Below, one piece after another: positions 8,529 through 14,489 of a stretch of 16,957 bases of DNA. Source of the stretch: an uncultured Eubacteriales bacterium. GTDB lineage: Bacteria > Bacillota > Clostridia > Lachnospirales > Lachnospiraceae. The stretch covers positions 1 to 16,957 of the forward strand of contig ONXW01000150.1 of assembly GCA_900321915.1 (NCBI GenBank), written 5' to 3'. A model generated the notes under the pieces. That model was not told where the DNA came from and did no database searches. It was given only the letters and a program-made list of their open reading frames with translations. The first letter of the stretch is position 1. Each line of letters starts with the position of its first letter. A program made the translations under genes and the position numbers.

Positions 8529-9614
8529 TTATTCCCACCCCTCTGTTTCCAGCACGGTATGGAAACCGTCTTCATCAAAGGTGTGGGTGACCCGCGTGAT
8601 GTAATACTTCTTATTGACCAGGCTGTCAACCCGCTCGATCTTTACAAAACGGCCCGGAATCATTTCCGGCAGACCGATGGTCCGGATGACTGCCTTCTGG
8701 CTCCCGCGCAGTGCCGTGTCCGCCAGGCTCTTCGCCCGTCTTCCGGTCTGTGTCTTATTCACGCACGCGGGGTCGGAAACGAAATACTCCCCCGGACCTC
8801 CCAGGGCATCCGTCACAGTGCCGTCTGTTTTCGCCGCCGCCCTGTCCTGGATGGGCTTTCCCGCTGCCGGGTCAAATCCCAGCACATTCCAGGCGGTATT
8901 CAGGTATTCCCCGTCCGTCTCCAGGCTGATGAGCCCTCCGCCGGGCCGCAGCGTGAGTACAGGCGATGAGACGCTGCGGGGCTTTCGGAAATAAACCTTG
9001 TCCACCGCCGCAAAAAACTCTCTCTCCACACGCCCGCTGTCAATCAGGTCCCTGGTGATGAAATCGTAATCCGAACCGTTCTGCCAGATGAGACCGTCCT
9101 TCAGGTTCTCATCCGTGGCGTCAATGACGGCGGAGGCCAGCTTTTTATACCGTTTCAGGACCTCGGACACGGCGTCGCTGTAATTCGTGATCTTGAGCTC
9201 CCGGACATGGAAATTATCCGTCATCATGAGCCGGCGGACGTCCAGTCCGACAAATTCCAGACTGTAGCCGGTCTCCGTGGAGGCATGGATCCTTACATTG
9301 GACAGATACCCCTGAAATACCTTCACCAGGGAAGAGCTGTATCCCAGCAGCAGCTCCACGGTTTTTCCGGGCACGGCCGCGCCCGAAACGGCGCTGTCGA
9401 AGGAGCCGTTTTTCACACTGTAACAGTCCGCAAACTCGGCCCTGACGCTGGAAGCGCCGTCCAGGCTGAGAACAGCCTCTATCCGGGTCAGCGCCGCGTT
9501 CGTTTTCGTAAGGTCTTTGCCGCCTATCACAAAGGAGGCTGCAGGCACCCGGAAATCCTTATATGTTGTCTGGAGCTTCTCATACTCCCAGACTGCGGTC
9601 ATCAAATCTGCCAT
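8529..9614 (-). CDS. gpD/gp27-like baseplate hub protein (late control D family)
   Basis: This is the hub protein, 361 aa from the chosen start. Early residues YKDFRVPAASFVIGGKDL and a LTRIEAVLSLDGASSVRAEF strand, then GKTVELLLGYSSSLVKVFQGYL, match the first hub domain of VgrG/gpD proteins. LEFVGLDVRRLMM followed by SDAVSEVLKRY belongs to the middle domain, and the end (GLPEMIPGRFVKIERVDSLVNKKYYITRVTH, split by short turns) is the final barrel. It would form the trimeric ring linking the tube to the gpV-like spike encoded next. A GTG at 9659 would overlap the LysM gene by 29 bases. I prefer the ATG at 9614, 17 nt after that gene's stop, with a modest GGGACGGGA upstream. The start is uncertain; the identity is not. 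Confidence 0.88.
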   Translation of the reverse strand: MADLMTAVWEYEKLQTTYKDFRVPAASFVIGGKDLTKTNAALTRIEAVLSLDGASSVRAEFADCYSVKNGSFDSAVSGAAVPGKTVELLLGYSSSLVKVFQGYLSNVRIHASTETGYSLEFVGLDVRRLMMTDNFHVRELKITNYSDAVSEVLKRYKKLASAVIDATDENLKDGLIWQNGSDYDFITRDLIDSGRVEREFFAAVDKVYFRKPRSVSSPVLTLRPGGGLISLETDGEYLNTAWNVLGFDPAAGKPIQDRAAAKTDGTVTDALGGPGEYFVSDPACVNKTQTGRRAKSLADTALRGSQKAVIRTIGLPEMIPGRFVKIERVDSLVNKKYYITRVTHTFDEDGFHTVLETEGWE

Positions 9615-9630
9615 CAGCCATCCCGTCCCA

Positions 9631-10329
9631 TTATCTGCCGTTATCCAGCGCCGGGACACGGATCACCTGGCCCGGCCGGATGTCCAGCGGATTCATAATA
9701 TTGTTTGCCTTCGCGATGACTCTCCACTTTTCACAGTCGTCATATTCCTCGTAGGCAATACTCCACAGACTCATCCCTTCCACCACCACTCTGCTCTTGG
9801 TCCTGTCCGGGGATTCGAAAGGACTCTCCCTGGAGGCCTTCGCCGGGTCCCGGTATTCATTGATGGACAGGTCCACCGTGGCGCGGATGGGTTTTCCTTC
9901 CATGGAGAACATGGTGTAATTCGTCTTGTAGCTGGTAATTCTTCCCTTGAAGTTCAGGTTGCCCCAGGTGAAGATCACCAGCGGCGGTTCATGGATTTCC
10001 CCCTCAATATGCACCGCCTGCTCCAGCTTCTTCAGCTTGTCCGTCACCGGTTTCAGCTTGTTCTCAACGCCTTCCGTCAGGTTCTTTACCGTATCGTCGG
10101 AAAACAGGTCGCTGTCGCTGAAGGAATCGAAAATCAGCTGTACGCTCAGGGTTCTGCCCACACCGCCCAGGAATTCCTGCTTTTCCGTATCCTTCATCAG
10201 ATGCGGGACATCCTTGTAATTCGGCATGGTCGAGATGGAATAAGAGGATGGGTTAAATGTGAAGCTGACGCTGTCCTGGGGCGACCCCTTTTCGTTGCAG
10301 ATACTGATCTTTCCCTTTTTCACTGCCAT
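9631..10329 (-). CDS. CIS-tube/LysM baseplate adaptor (Afp7-like)
   Basis: This 232-aa protein has an N-terminal CIS-tube-type domain beginning KISICNEKGSPQDSVSFTFNP and SYSISTMPNYKDVPHL, then LSVQLIFDSFSD, plus a C-terminal LysM at about residues 181-228 (VVVEGMSLWSIAYEEYDD, then WRVIAKANNIMNPLDIRPGQ). In eCIS particles Afp7-type proteins sit at the tube-baseplate junction. Their LysM resembles that of T4 gp53 and P2 gpX, where it clamps neighbouring wedges rather than binding cell wall. The ATG at 10329 starts 4 nt after the upstream stop and uses a GGGAGG that lies inside the upstream gene, about 11 nt away, so the two are likely translationally linked. Confidence 0.93.
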   Translation of the reverse strand: MAVKKGKISICNEKGSPQDSVSFTFNPSSYSISTMPNYKDVPHLMKDTEKQEFLGGVGRTLSVQLIFDSFSDSDLFSDDTVKNLTEGVENKLKPVTDKLKKLEQAVHIEGEIHEPPLVIFTWGNLNFKGRITSYKTNYTMFSMEGKPIRATVDLSINEYRDPAKASRESPFESPDRTKSRVVVEGMSLWSIAYEEYDDCEKWRVIAKANNIMNPLDIRPGQVIRVPALDNGR

Positions 10330-10333
10330 AGTC

Positions 10334-12862
10334 TTAACGGCCTCCCCTCAGGCGTTCCATCTTTGCCTGCTCTTCCAGTTTCTTCAGCACTTCACCCTTA
10401 AGGTTCCGTCCCGCCATTCTCTCCTGGAGGTCCCGGATCCTGCCGAGCTCCCTCTCCTGCCTTTCCAGGCGGTCGGCAAGCTCTTTCAAATCACGTCCGG
10501 TCTCCCGGGTTATGCGTTCCTCCGTCCGGTGCGTGACTGTCTCAAATTCTATGTCGTGATACTCTGTCCGGGTCTCCCGCAATTCGGATGCCGGCACAGC
10601 GGGCGCTCCCTGCTGCGCTGCAGCCGCCTGTCCCGAGGGAACCTCCATATCCGCGGAGCGAAGCTCCGGTATATCCTGATACCTCGCGGCTTCCACCGAT
10701 TCCATCGCTGCTTCCGCAGATTCCGCCGCTGCTTCCGCAGATTCCAGTGCAGCCTCCGACGGTTCCCGAATGTACCGGCCCTGCAGCACTTCGGTCCGGG
10801 CCGTGCGGAGCTCTGCCGTATCGGTCCGGGCCATCTCGATTCTGGCCTCCCGGAGGTGCTCCAGGACAGATCCCGCGGCCTCCCGGCCGCTCCTCTCCGT
10901 ATCCGCGAGAATATCCGCTATGCCGGGAACACCCGCTGCCGCGGCATTCCCGCTGTACATACGCAGGTATACCTGATCCGGGGAAACTCCGCCGGGCTCT
11001 CCCTCCTTCAGGAGCTCCCGGACAAAATCAGCCCAGTTCTCCCTCTCTCTTGCGGAAAGACTGCGGAAATACTGCCGGCTGTTTTCCCGTATACTGTATT
11101 CCCTGAGAATCGTGTTCTCCCGGAGAACCCGATCCATGACCCGGAAAGAACTGTCCGGGATAAGGCTCAGGTCATAGAGGGTACGGATCATTTCCCGCTT
11201 TTCCCGGGACATCCGCATCCCCTGTATCAACAGGGCCTGCTCAGGGGTGCCGGGCTCCGGTTCCCCTGCCGGTTCCGCGGAAGGCGCCTCCCCGTTCTCC
11301 CCGGACACGATGCCGGGTATATGGGGGAGTATGTGCCTGATCTCCGGAATGTTCAGTTCCTCCCGGAACTGCTCCCATTCAGCCATCGTCAGGTTCAGGA
11401 TGGTCTCGGACAGCGCTTCTCCCGCTGTCCTGTTTTCTCTCAGGATTTCCGTCCGCTCCGTATAATCCCGCAGCATGCGGTGCAGGATCTCCGCGCCTTC
11501 CCGCCTCCCGCTTAACGTCTCGGTAAATATCCTCTTTTCTTCCGTGACCGTCAGATTTGAAGACACCTGCTCTCCGCGGAGAAATCCCTGTGTATCTTTT
11601 ATGAAAACCAGCTCGGGGGATGAGGCGTTCACCTCGGACTTTTCTTCGGAAAAGCGCGTCAGGCGCTCCAGGAGCTGTGCGGAAAAACTGCGGAATGTCA
11701 CTTCATCCATCGTGCGGAGCAGTGTTTCCAGAGTTTCCATGCCCGCAAAGCCGCCTGCCTGCAGGAAAAACCGGCGTTCCTGCTCCGGCGCTCTCTGAAT
11801 TCTCCAGAAGAGCTGCCTTGCCTGCTCCGACGCCCAGTAAGGGGACTCATCGGGCGAGTGCAGACTGTCGCTTCCGAACACGAATCCCGCCTGCGCCAGC
11901 TCCTCTGTGAACCGGTTCCATTCCTCTTCGGGCATCTGCTCCACCAGGCTCACGGCAGGGACATCCCCCCCGGTACCGACGGCGGAGAACTCCGGCAGAT
12001 TCATGAGCTGTTCCGCAAGCGCTGCGGAAAACCGCCGGAACGCTGCCCGGTCCATGACTCTCAGTTCTCTCTCCAGGGAAAGGATAGTGGAATATCCTCC
12101 CGCCCGCAGGATCATATTCCGCTCCTGCTCGGGCGCCCTCTGTACTCTCCAGAAAAACTGTCTGGCTTCTTCCGATGCCCAGCTGTTCATCACAGGCTGA
12201 AGCCTTCCGATCTGGAACAGTTCCGTCACGGCCCCCTGAAGTATCTCCCGGGAGGATGCATCGGGTCTTTCCGACCGCTCCGATTCCTTAAGACGGCGGT
12301 ACAGCAGGGACATATACCGCTCCCGCATCCCGTTTCCCCTGGATGCCGCCGTGAGAATGCGGAGAATTCTCTCTTCCTCCTGCGGCACTGTAACGAAGGC
12401 TGTTCCGGAGGATCCCCCGCGTTCCGCGGCACCGCTCCGGACGGAACTTTCCTCCATCTCGTGAAACACCCGTTCCAGCTCCCTCAGGGAAGTGGCGGAA
12501 ACGGCGCCGGGCGCAGTCCGCGCATGGAACGACAGCTCACTGAAAAGTACCCTGCAGCTGTTTTCCAGAGATACCGCATAGTTCCTTATCCAGTGGTAAT
12601 TGTGTATATTTACCCGAATCCGGTTCAGGGTAATCAGCTGCGCCGCCAGGCGGTCCATGGTCTCGGCGGCCAGCGCTGCTGTTTTCAGATACGCAAAGCG
12701 GACAGATGGCAGGTCCTGTCCTTCCGGGGCCCTGTACTTGGCTATGATGGCCTCGGCAAAGGATGTGGATACCTGTAATCTGTCTGCGGGTCTCATATAT
12801 CTGGAAAATACCGGCAGCGGCCTGTTTCGGCCTATCTGCCGGGCAGTGGTTGTCATTTGCAT
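10334..12862 (-). CDS. Large helical repeat protein, candidate tape measure
   Basis: I do not recognise a named family in this 842-aa protein. It is rich in Glu, Arg, Leu and Ala and looks largely alpha-helical. It has two clear copies of a unit starting WASEEARQFFWRVQRAPEQER and WASEQARQLFWRIQRAPEQER, 115 residues apart, with further degenerate EWxxFxEEL units. A tract of four Glu/Ala heptads and a coiled-coil-like C-terminus (LKELADRLERQERELGRIR) follow. No signal peptide or membrane segment is visible. It lies between tube protein 2 and the LysM/hub genes, exactly where T of P2 and gp42 of Mu encode the tape measure. A helix of 842 residues spans about 126 nm, a plausible eCIS tube length. 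Cargo inside the tube is the main alternative. The ATG at 12862 is chosen over the TTG at 12868; AGG lies 8 nt upstream. Confidence 0.8.
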   Translation of the reverse strand: MQMTTTARQIGRNRPLPVFSRYMRPADRLQVSTSFAEAIIAKYRAPEGQDLPSVRFAYLKTAALAAETMDRLAAQLITLNRIRVNIHNYHWIRNYAVSLENSCRVLFSELSFHARTAPGAVSATSLRELERVFHEMEESSVRSGAAERGGSSGTAFVTVPQEEERILRILTAASRGNGMRERYMSLLYRRLKESERSERPDASSREILQGAVTELFQIGRLQPVMNSWASEEARQFFWRVQRAPEQERNMILRAGGYSTILSLERELRVMDRAAFRRFSAALAEQLMNLPEFSAVGTGGDVPAVSLVEQMPEEEWNRFTEELAQAGFVFGSDSLHSPDESPYWASEQARQLFWRIQRAPEQERRFFLQAGGFAGMETLETLLRTMDEVTFRSFSAQLLERLTRFSEEKSEVNASSPELVFIKDTQGFLRGEQVSSNLTVTEEKRIFTETLSGRREGAEILHRMLRDYTERTEILRENRTAGEALSETILNLTMAEWEQFREELNIPEIRHILPHIPGIVSGENGEAPSAEPAGEPEPGTPEQALLIQGMRMSREKREMIRTLYDLSLIPDSSFRVMDRVLRENTILREYSIRENSRQYFRSLSARERENWADFVRELLKEGEPGGVSPDQVYLRMYSGNAAAAGVPGIADILADTERSGREAAGSVLEHLREARIEMARTDTAELRTARTEVLQGRYIREPSEAALESAEAAAESAEAAMESVEAARYQDIPELRSADMEVPSGQAAAAQQGAPAVPASELRETRTEYHDIEFETVTHRTEERITRETGRDLKELADRLERQERELGRIRDLQERMAGRNLKGEVLKKLEEQAKMERLRGGR
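10686..10769 (-). repeat. Four tandem 21-bp repeats coding for Glu/Ala heptads
   Basis: Four head-to-tail 21-base units (10686-10706, 10707-10727, 10728-10748, 10749-10769) lie inside the large helical protein gene. The middle two are nearly identical (gctgcttccgcagattcc plus three variable bases) and the outer two are degenerate. Because 21 is a multiple of three they encode heptads REPSEAA, LESAEAA, AESAEAA and MESVEAA. A heptad unit fits a helical or coiled-coil spacer that can change length without a frameshift. Confidence 0.85.
11657..12181 (-). repeat. Two-copy 115-residue protein repeat in the large helical protein
   Basis: Copy 1 begins at the Trp codon at 12181 and copy 2 at the Trp codon at 11836, 345 bases apart. 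The first 20 residues are almost identical (SEEARQFFWRVQRAPEQER against SEQARQLFWRIQRAPEQER). Similarity continues through an AGG turn, a LExxLRxMDxxxFRxFSA segment and a final leucine-rich helix. The first copy also has an EEEWNRFTEEL helix, echoed later in the protein as MAEWEQFREEL. This points to internal duplication of a helical module. Confidence 0.85.
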
Positions 12863-12918
12863 AGTCAAAGCCTGCGCGGGATCTGCGCCTTAGGCGGAAG
12901 CTGTCCCCATACGGCAAA

Positions 12919-13347
12919 CTACGGAATCTTGCCCTCATGCAGCCCGCTGTGGATGATCTCAATGGTCCGGTAGATGGTTTTCCCTTCCATGGCATCCAGT
13001 CCGGAGATCTCCCATTTTGTGATCAGACCCTCATCAAAGTAATAGTTCTTTTTTACGTCGCCCCGGCTCATGACCAGAATCTGGACATTGCTCACCAGGG
13101 TGCCGGGGCTGAGAGCCGTATCCGGCTCGCCGTCAGGATTCGCCAGCAGTCCTCTCTCAAACACTATCTTCTGCTCGGCGGAACGCTGCTTTAAGAGACT
13201 GTGCACATGCTGGTTGTCACCGCCCTCGCGCACGGACTCCACCTCTATCGCCTCGGAGATATTCCTGATACGCGCAAAGCTGTATATGGCAGAACCGATA
13301 TGAACCACAAAATTACTGTTTAAAAGCAGACTGTCATGAATGCTCAT
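12919..13347 (-). CDS. Tail tube protein 2 (gp19-like, Afp5-type)
   Basis: This 142-aa protein belongs to the gp19-like inner tube family. Recognisable parts are NFVVHIGSAIYSFARIRNIS near the N-terminus, FERGLLANPD in the middle, VSNVQILVMS and the closing YRTIEIIHSGLHEGKIP, matching the IETLEIVHEGLTRVS ending of tube protein 1. It has the same length as tube protein 1 but is clearly diverged. In eCIS particles the second tube paralogue typically forms the first ring above the baseplate (Afp5-like) rather than the bulk of the tube; that role is inferred. The ATG at 13347 has GGAG 5 nt upstream and lies 18 nt after the DUF6760 stop. Confidence 0.9.
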   Translation of the reverse strand: MSIHDSLLLNSNFVVHIGSAIYSFARIRNISEAIEVESVREGGDNQHVHSLLKQRSAEQKIVFERGLLANPDGEPDTALSPGTLVSNVQILVMSRGDVKKNYYFDEGLITKWEISGLDAMEGKTIYRTIEIIHSGLHEGKIP

Positions 13348-13365
13348 ATTTACTCCAGTCGTTCC

Positions 13366-13605
13366 TTACGGCAGCAGCAGCGCCTGTTCGGGTTCATCGC
13401 TGATTTTCCGGTTGATCTTCGAGATTTCCCCGCACCACCTGATCCGCTCCATATGGCTCAGGGCCAGGACCTCTTCCCTGCTCCAGTGCAGGTAATAGGC
13501 GATAAAGCCGGCCTCCTCATATATCTTTTCCTGAGGATAGGGCTTTATACCCCGGCTTCGGTAAAATTTACAGGGATCTCTACCTCCTTGCCGCAGTGAG
13601 GACAT
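13366..13605 (-). CDS. DUF6760-type eCIS protein, probably read by -1 frameshift from the upstream gene
   Basis: The conserved part is YPQEKIYEEAGFIAYYLHWSREEVLALSHMER (split here around residues 24-55), which I recognise as a DUF6760-type small eCIS protein: a proline/tyrosine entry, then two helices with an HW and an ER/W motif. Its role is not established. The only in-frame start is an ATG at 13605, 61 bases inside the chaperone-like gene with at best a weak AAAGG nearby, and the first 20 residues it would add look unlike the family. The frame is -1 relative to the upstream gene, and a slippery heptamer lies in the overlap at 13569-13563. The more likely product is a chaperone-DUF6760 fusion of about 182-189 aa. 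Standalone translation of 79 aa remains possible. Confidence 0.8.
   Translation of the reverse strand: MSSLRQGGRDPCKFYRSRGIKPYPQEKIYEEAGFIAYYLHWSREEVLALSHMERIRWCGEISKINRKISDEPEQALLLP
13502..13558 (-). other. Stem-loop candidate downstream of the slippery site
   Basis: Two competing outer stems are possible just after the heptamer. AAGCCGG (13558-13552) can pair with CCGGCTT (13511-13505), starting 4 nt after the heptamer. Alternatively ATAAAGCC (13548-13541) pairs with GGCTTTAT (13509-13502). Either encloses an inner CCTCA/TGAGG stem (13536-13532 with 13519-13515). All arms are exact complements. A downstream structure is the usual third element of a frameshift site. Folding energy was not computed. 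Confidence 0.5.
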
Positions 13606-13913
13606 ACGCCTTTATACACAGGAATCTCCATCAGATTGATCCTCTGGTAGAAATCCTGGAGATAGGCAAGATCCGGTGTAAAGAGTCCCTCGATGATCCG
13701 GGTATCCACGGCGGGGAGGGTTCCCAGCTTCGTAATGACCCGGGCCAGGATAATGATCGTGAGATAACCGGGATTCTGCTGCACCCTGGAATCCTTCAGC
13801 GGAAGGATCTCATCGGCCGCATTGGCCAGGCGCATCACGCCCTCCCGGTGCAGGTTGCCTTCCCTGTCGACATAACCCCGCGGCAGGGTAAAGGGAAATT
13901 CAGTCTGAAACAT
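13545..13913 (-). CDS. Phage tail assembly (chaperone-like) protein
   Basis: The protein starts MFQTEFPFTLPRGYVDREGN and continues with EGVMRLANAADEILPLKD, a pattern I associate with proteins annotated phage tail assembly protein in eCIS clusters. It is 122 aa from the ATG at 13913, or 129 aa from an ATG at 13934. I prefer 13913: AGAGG lies 8 nt upstream, whereas 13934 has AAAGG only 2 nt away. The C-terminus has one CPHC pair (KGVCPHCGKEVEIP), half of a zinc-ribbon. Its place after sheath and tube and before the tape-measure candidate matches E of P2 and gp41 of Mu, which are tail assembly chaperones acting only during assembly. Its last 61 bases overlap the DUF6760 frame and hold the frameshift signals. 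Confidence 0.85.
   Translation of the reverse strand: MFQTEFPFTLPRGYVDREGNLHREGVMRLANAADEILPLKDSRVQQNPGYLTIIILARVITKLGTLPAVDTRIIEGLFTPDLAYLQDFYQRINLMEIPVYKGVCPHCGKEVEIPVNFTEAGV
13563..13569 (-). other. Candidate -1 ribosomal frameshift site A_AAT_TTT
   Basis: In the chaperone frame the codons read GTA AAT TTT ACC, giving the X XXY YYZ heptamer AAATTTT. Slipping back one base lets the Asn and Phe tRNAs re-pair on AAA and TTT and continue TAC CGA AGC, exactly the DUF6760 frame. The chaperone stop follows five codons after the site. The heptamer fit, the frame offset and the overlap are seen directly; use in vivo is inferred. Confidence 0.72.
13582..13589 (-). promoter_or_regulatory. Internal Shine-Dalgarno AAGGAGGT upstream of the slippery site
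   Basis: This eight-base sequence is nearly fully complementary to the end of 16S rRNA, yet no ATG, GTG or TTG follows at initiation distance. The only near-cognate, a CTG, is followed at once by TAA. It lies 12 nt before the slippery heptamer, the place where an internal Shine-Dalgarno stimulates -1 frameshifting in E. coli dnaX. It also encodes Lys-Glu-Val, so chance cannot be excluded. Confidence 0.65.
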
Positions 13914-13950
13914 CTTCTTGACCTCTTTCGACATAACCTTTCGCGGGAAA

Positions 13951-13975
13951 CAGGCGGGACTTTACATCCCGCCTG
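13951..13975 (-). terminator. Intergenic hairpin after tube protein 1, possible leaky terminator or processing site
   Basis: CAGGCGGGA and TCCCGCCTG form a perfect 9-bp GC-rich stem around a 7-base loop, extendable by two G-U pairs. In the transcript it is followed by only three U residues, then CCC, so it is not a full intrinsic terminator. It sits between the sheath-tube pair, needed in many copies, and the low-copy assembly and baseplate genes. Partial termination or protection of the upstream mRNA end would fit that difference in need. Confidence 0.5.
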
Positions 13976-13993
13976 CCCCCGGTGGTTATCGTT

Positions 13994-14422
13994 TTAAGAA
14001 ACTCTGGTCAGACCTTCGTGAACGATCTCGAGCGTCTCGATAGCAATCTCAGATGCGGTCGCGTTAAAGTCCGGAGCGGTGTATTTGGTGGGCCATGCGT
14101 TGATAGCCTGCCAGGATGCCACCGGTGCCTGCGTATCATTCAGCAGGGTGATGGTCACCGTCTTTCTCTCGACAGCTCCCTGGATGCCGGCTGCAAGCCA
14201 GTCATACATAACCTTGCTGTCAGTCATACCCTGCTTCAGGGTCAGGTTGCCGTACTTCTTGAGTCCCGGTACCTTCATCGGGGTTTCCGCAGTCATATCG
14301 CCCTCGCGGTACTCGATGGGCTCAATTGTAATATCGCTTCCCGTCACCTCTGAGAAACCGCCGGCCTCAATGCCGTCGATCTCTACCTTATATCTGAATT
14401 TTGGATTAGGATATCCAGCCAT
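13994..14422 (-). CDS. Tail tube protein 1 (gp19-like, Afp1-type major tube)
   Basis: This 142-aa protein is a gp19-like tube subunit. Typical elements are PNPKFRYKVEIDGIEAGGFSEVTG at residues 5-28 (split by short turns), YREGDMTAETPMKVPGLKKYGNLTLKQGMTDS in the middle and the ending IAIETLEIVHEGLTRVS. Hexameric rings of such subunits stack into the inner tube that is expelled when the sheath contracts and that carries cargo in eCIS particles. The ATG at 14422 has AGGAGG 7 nt upstream, one of the best ribosome sites here and consistent with high expression. It lies 67 nt after the sheath gene and just before a strong hairpin. Confidence 0.95.
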   Translation of the reverse strand: MAGYPNPKFRYKVEIDGIEAGGFSEVTGSDITIEPIEYREGDMTAETPMKVPGLKKYGNLTLKQGMTDSKVMYDWLAAGIQGAVERKTVTITLLNDTQAPVASWQAINAWPTKYTAPDFNATASEIAIETLEIVHEGLTRVS

Positions 14423-14489
14423 GTTCTTTCCTCCTGAATCTTATCAACATATATCAGTCAGCCTGACTTATTCCCTGCCGGCGTAAGCC

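Noticed and set aside
10686..10769. Short tandem repeats considered as a CRISPR-like array
   Set aside because: The units are contiguous 21-mers without spacers, lie in frame inside a gene and encode heptads.
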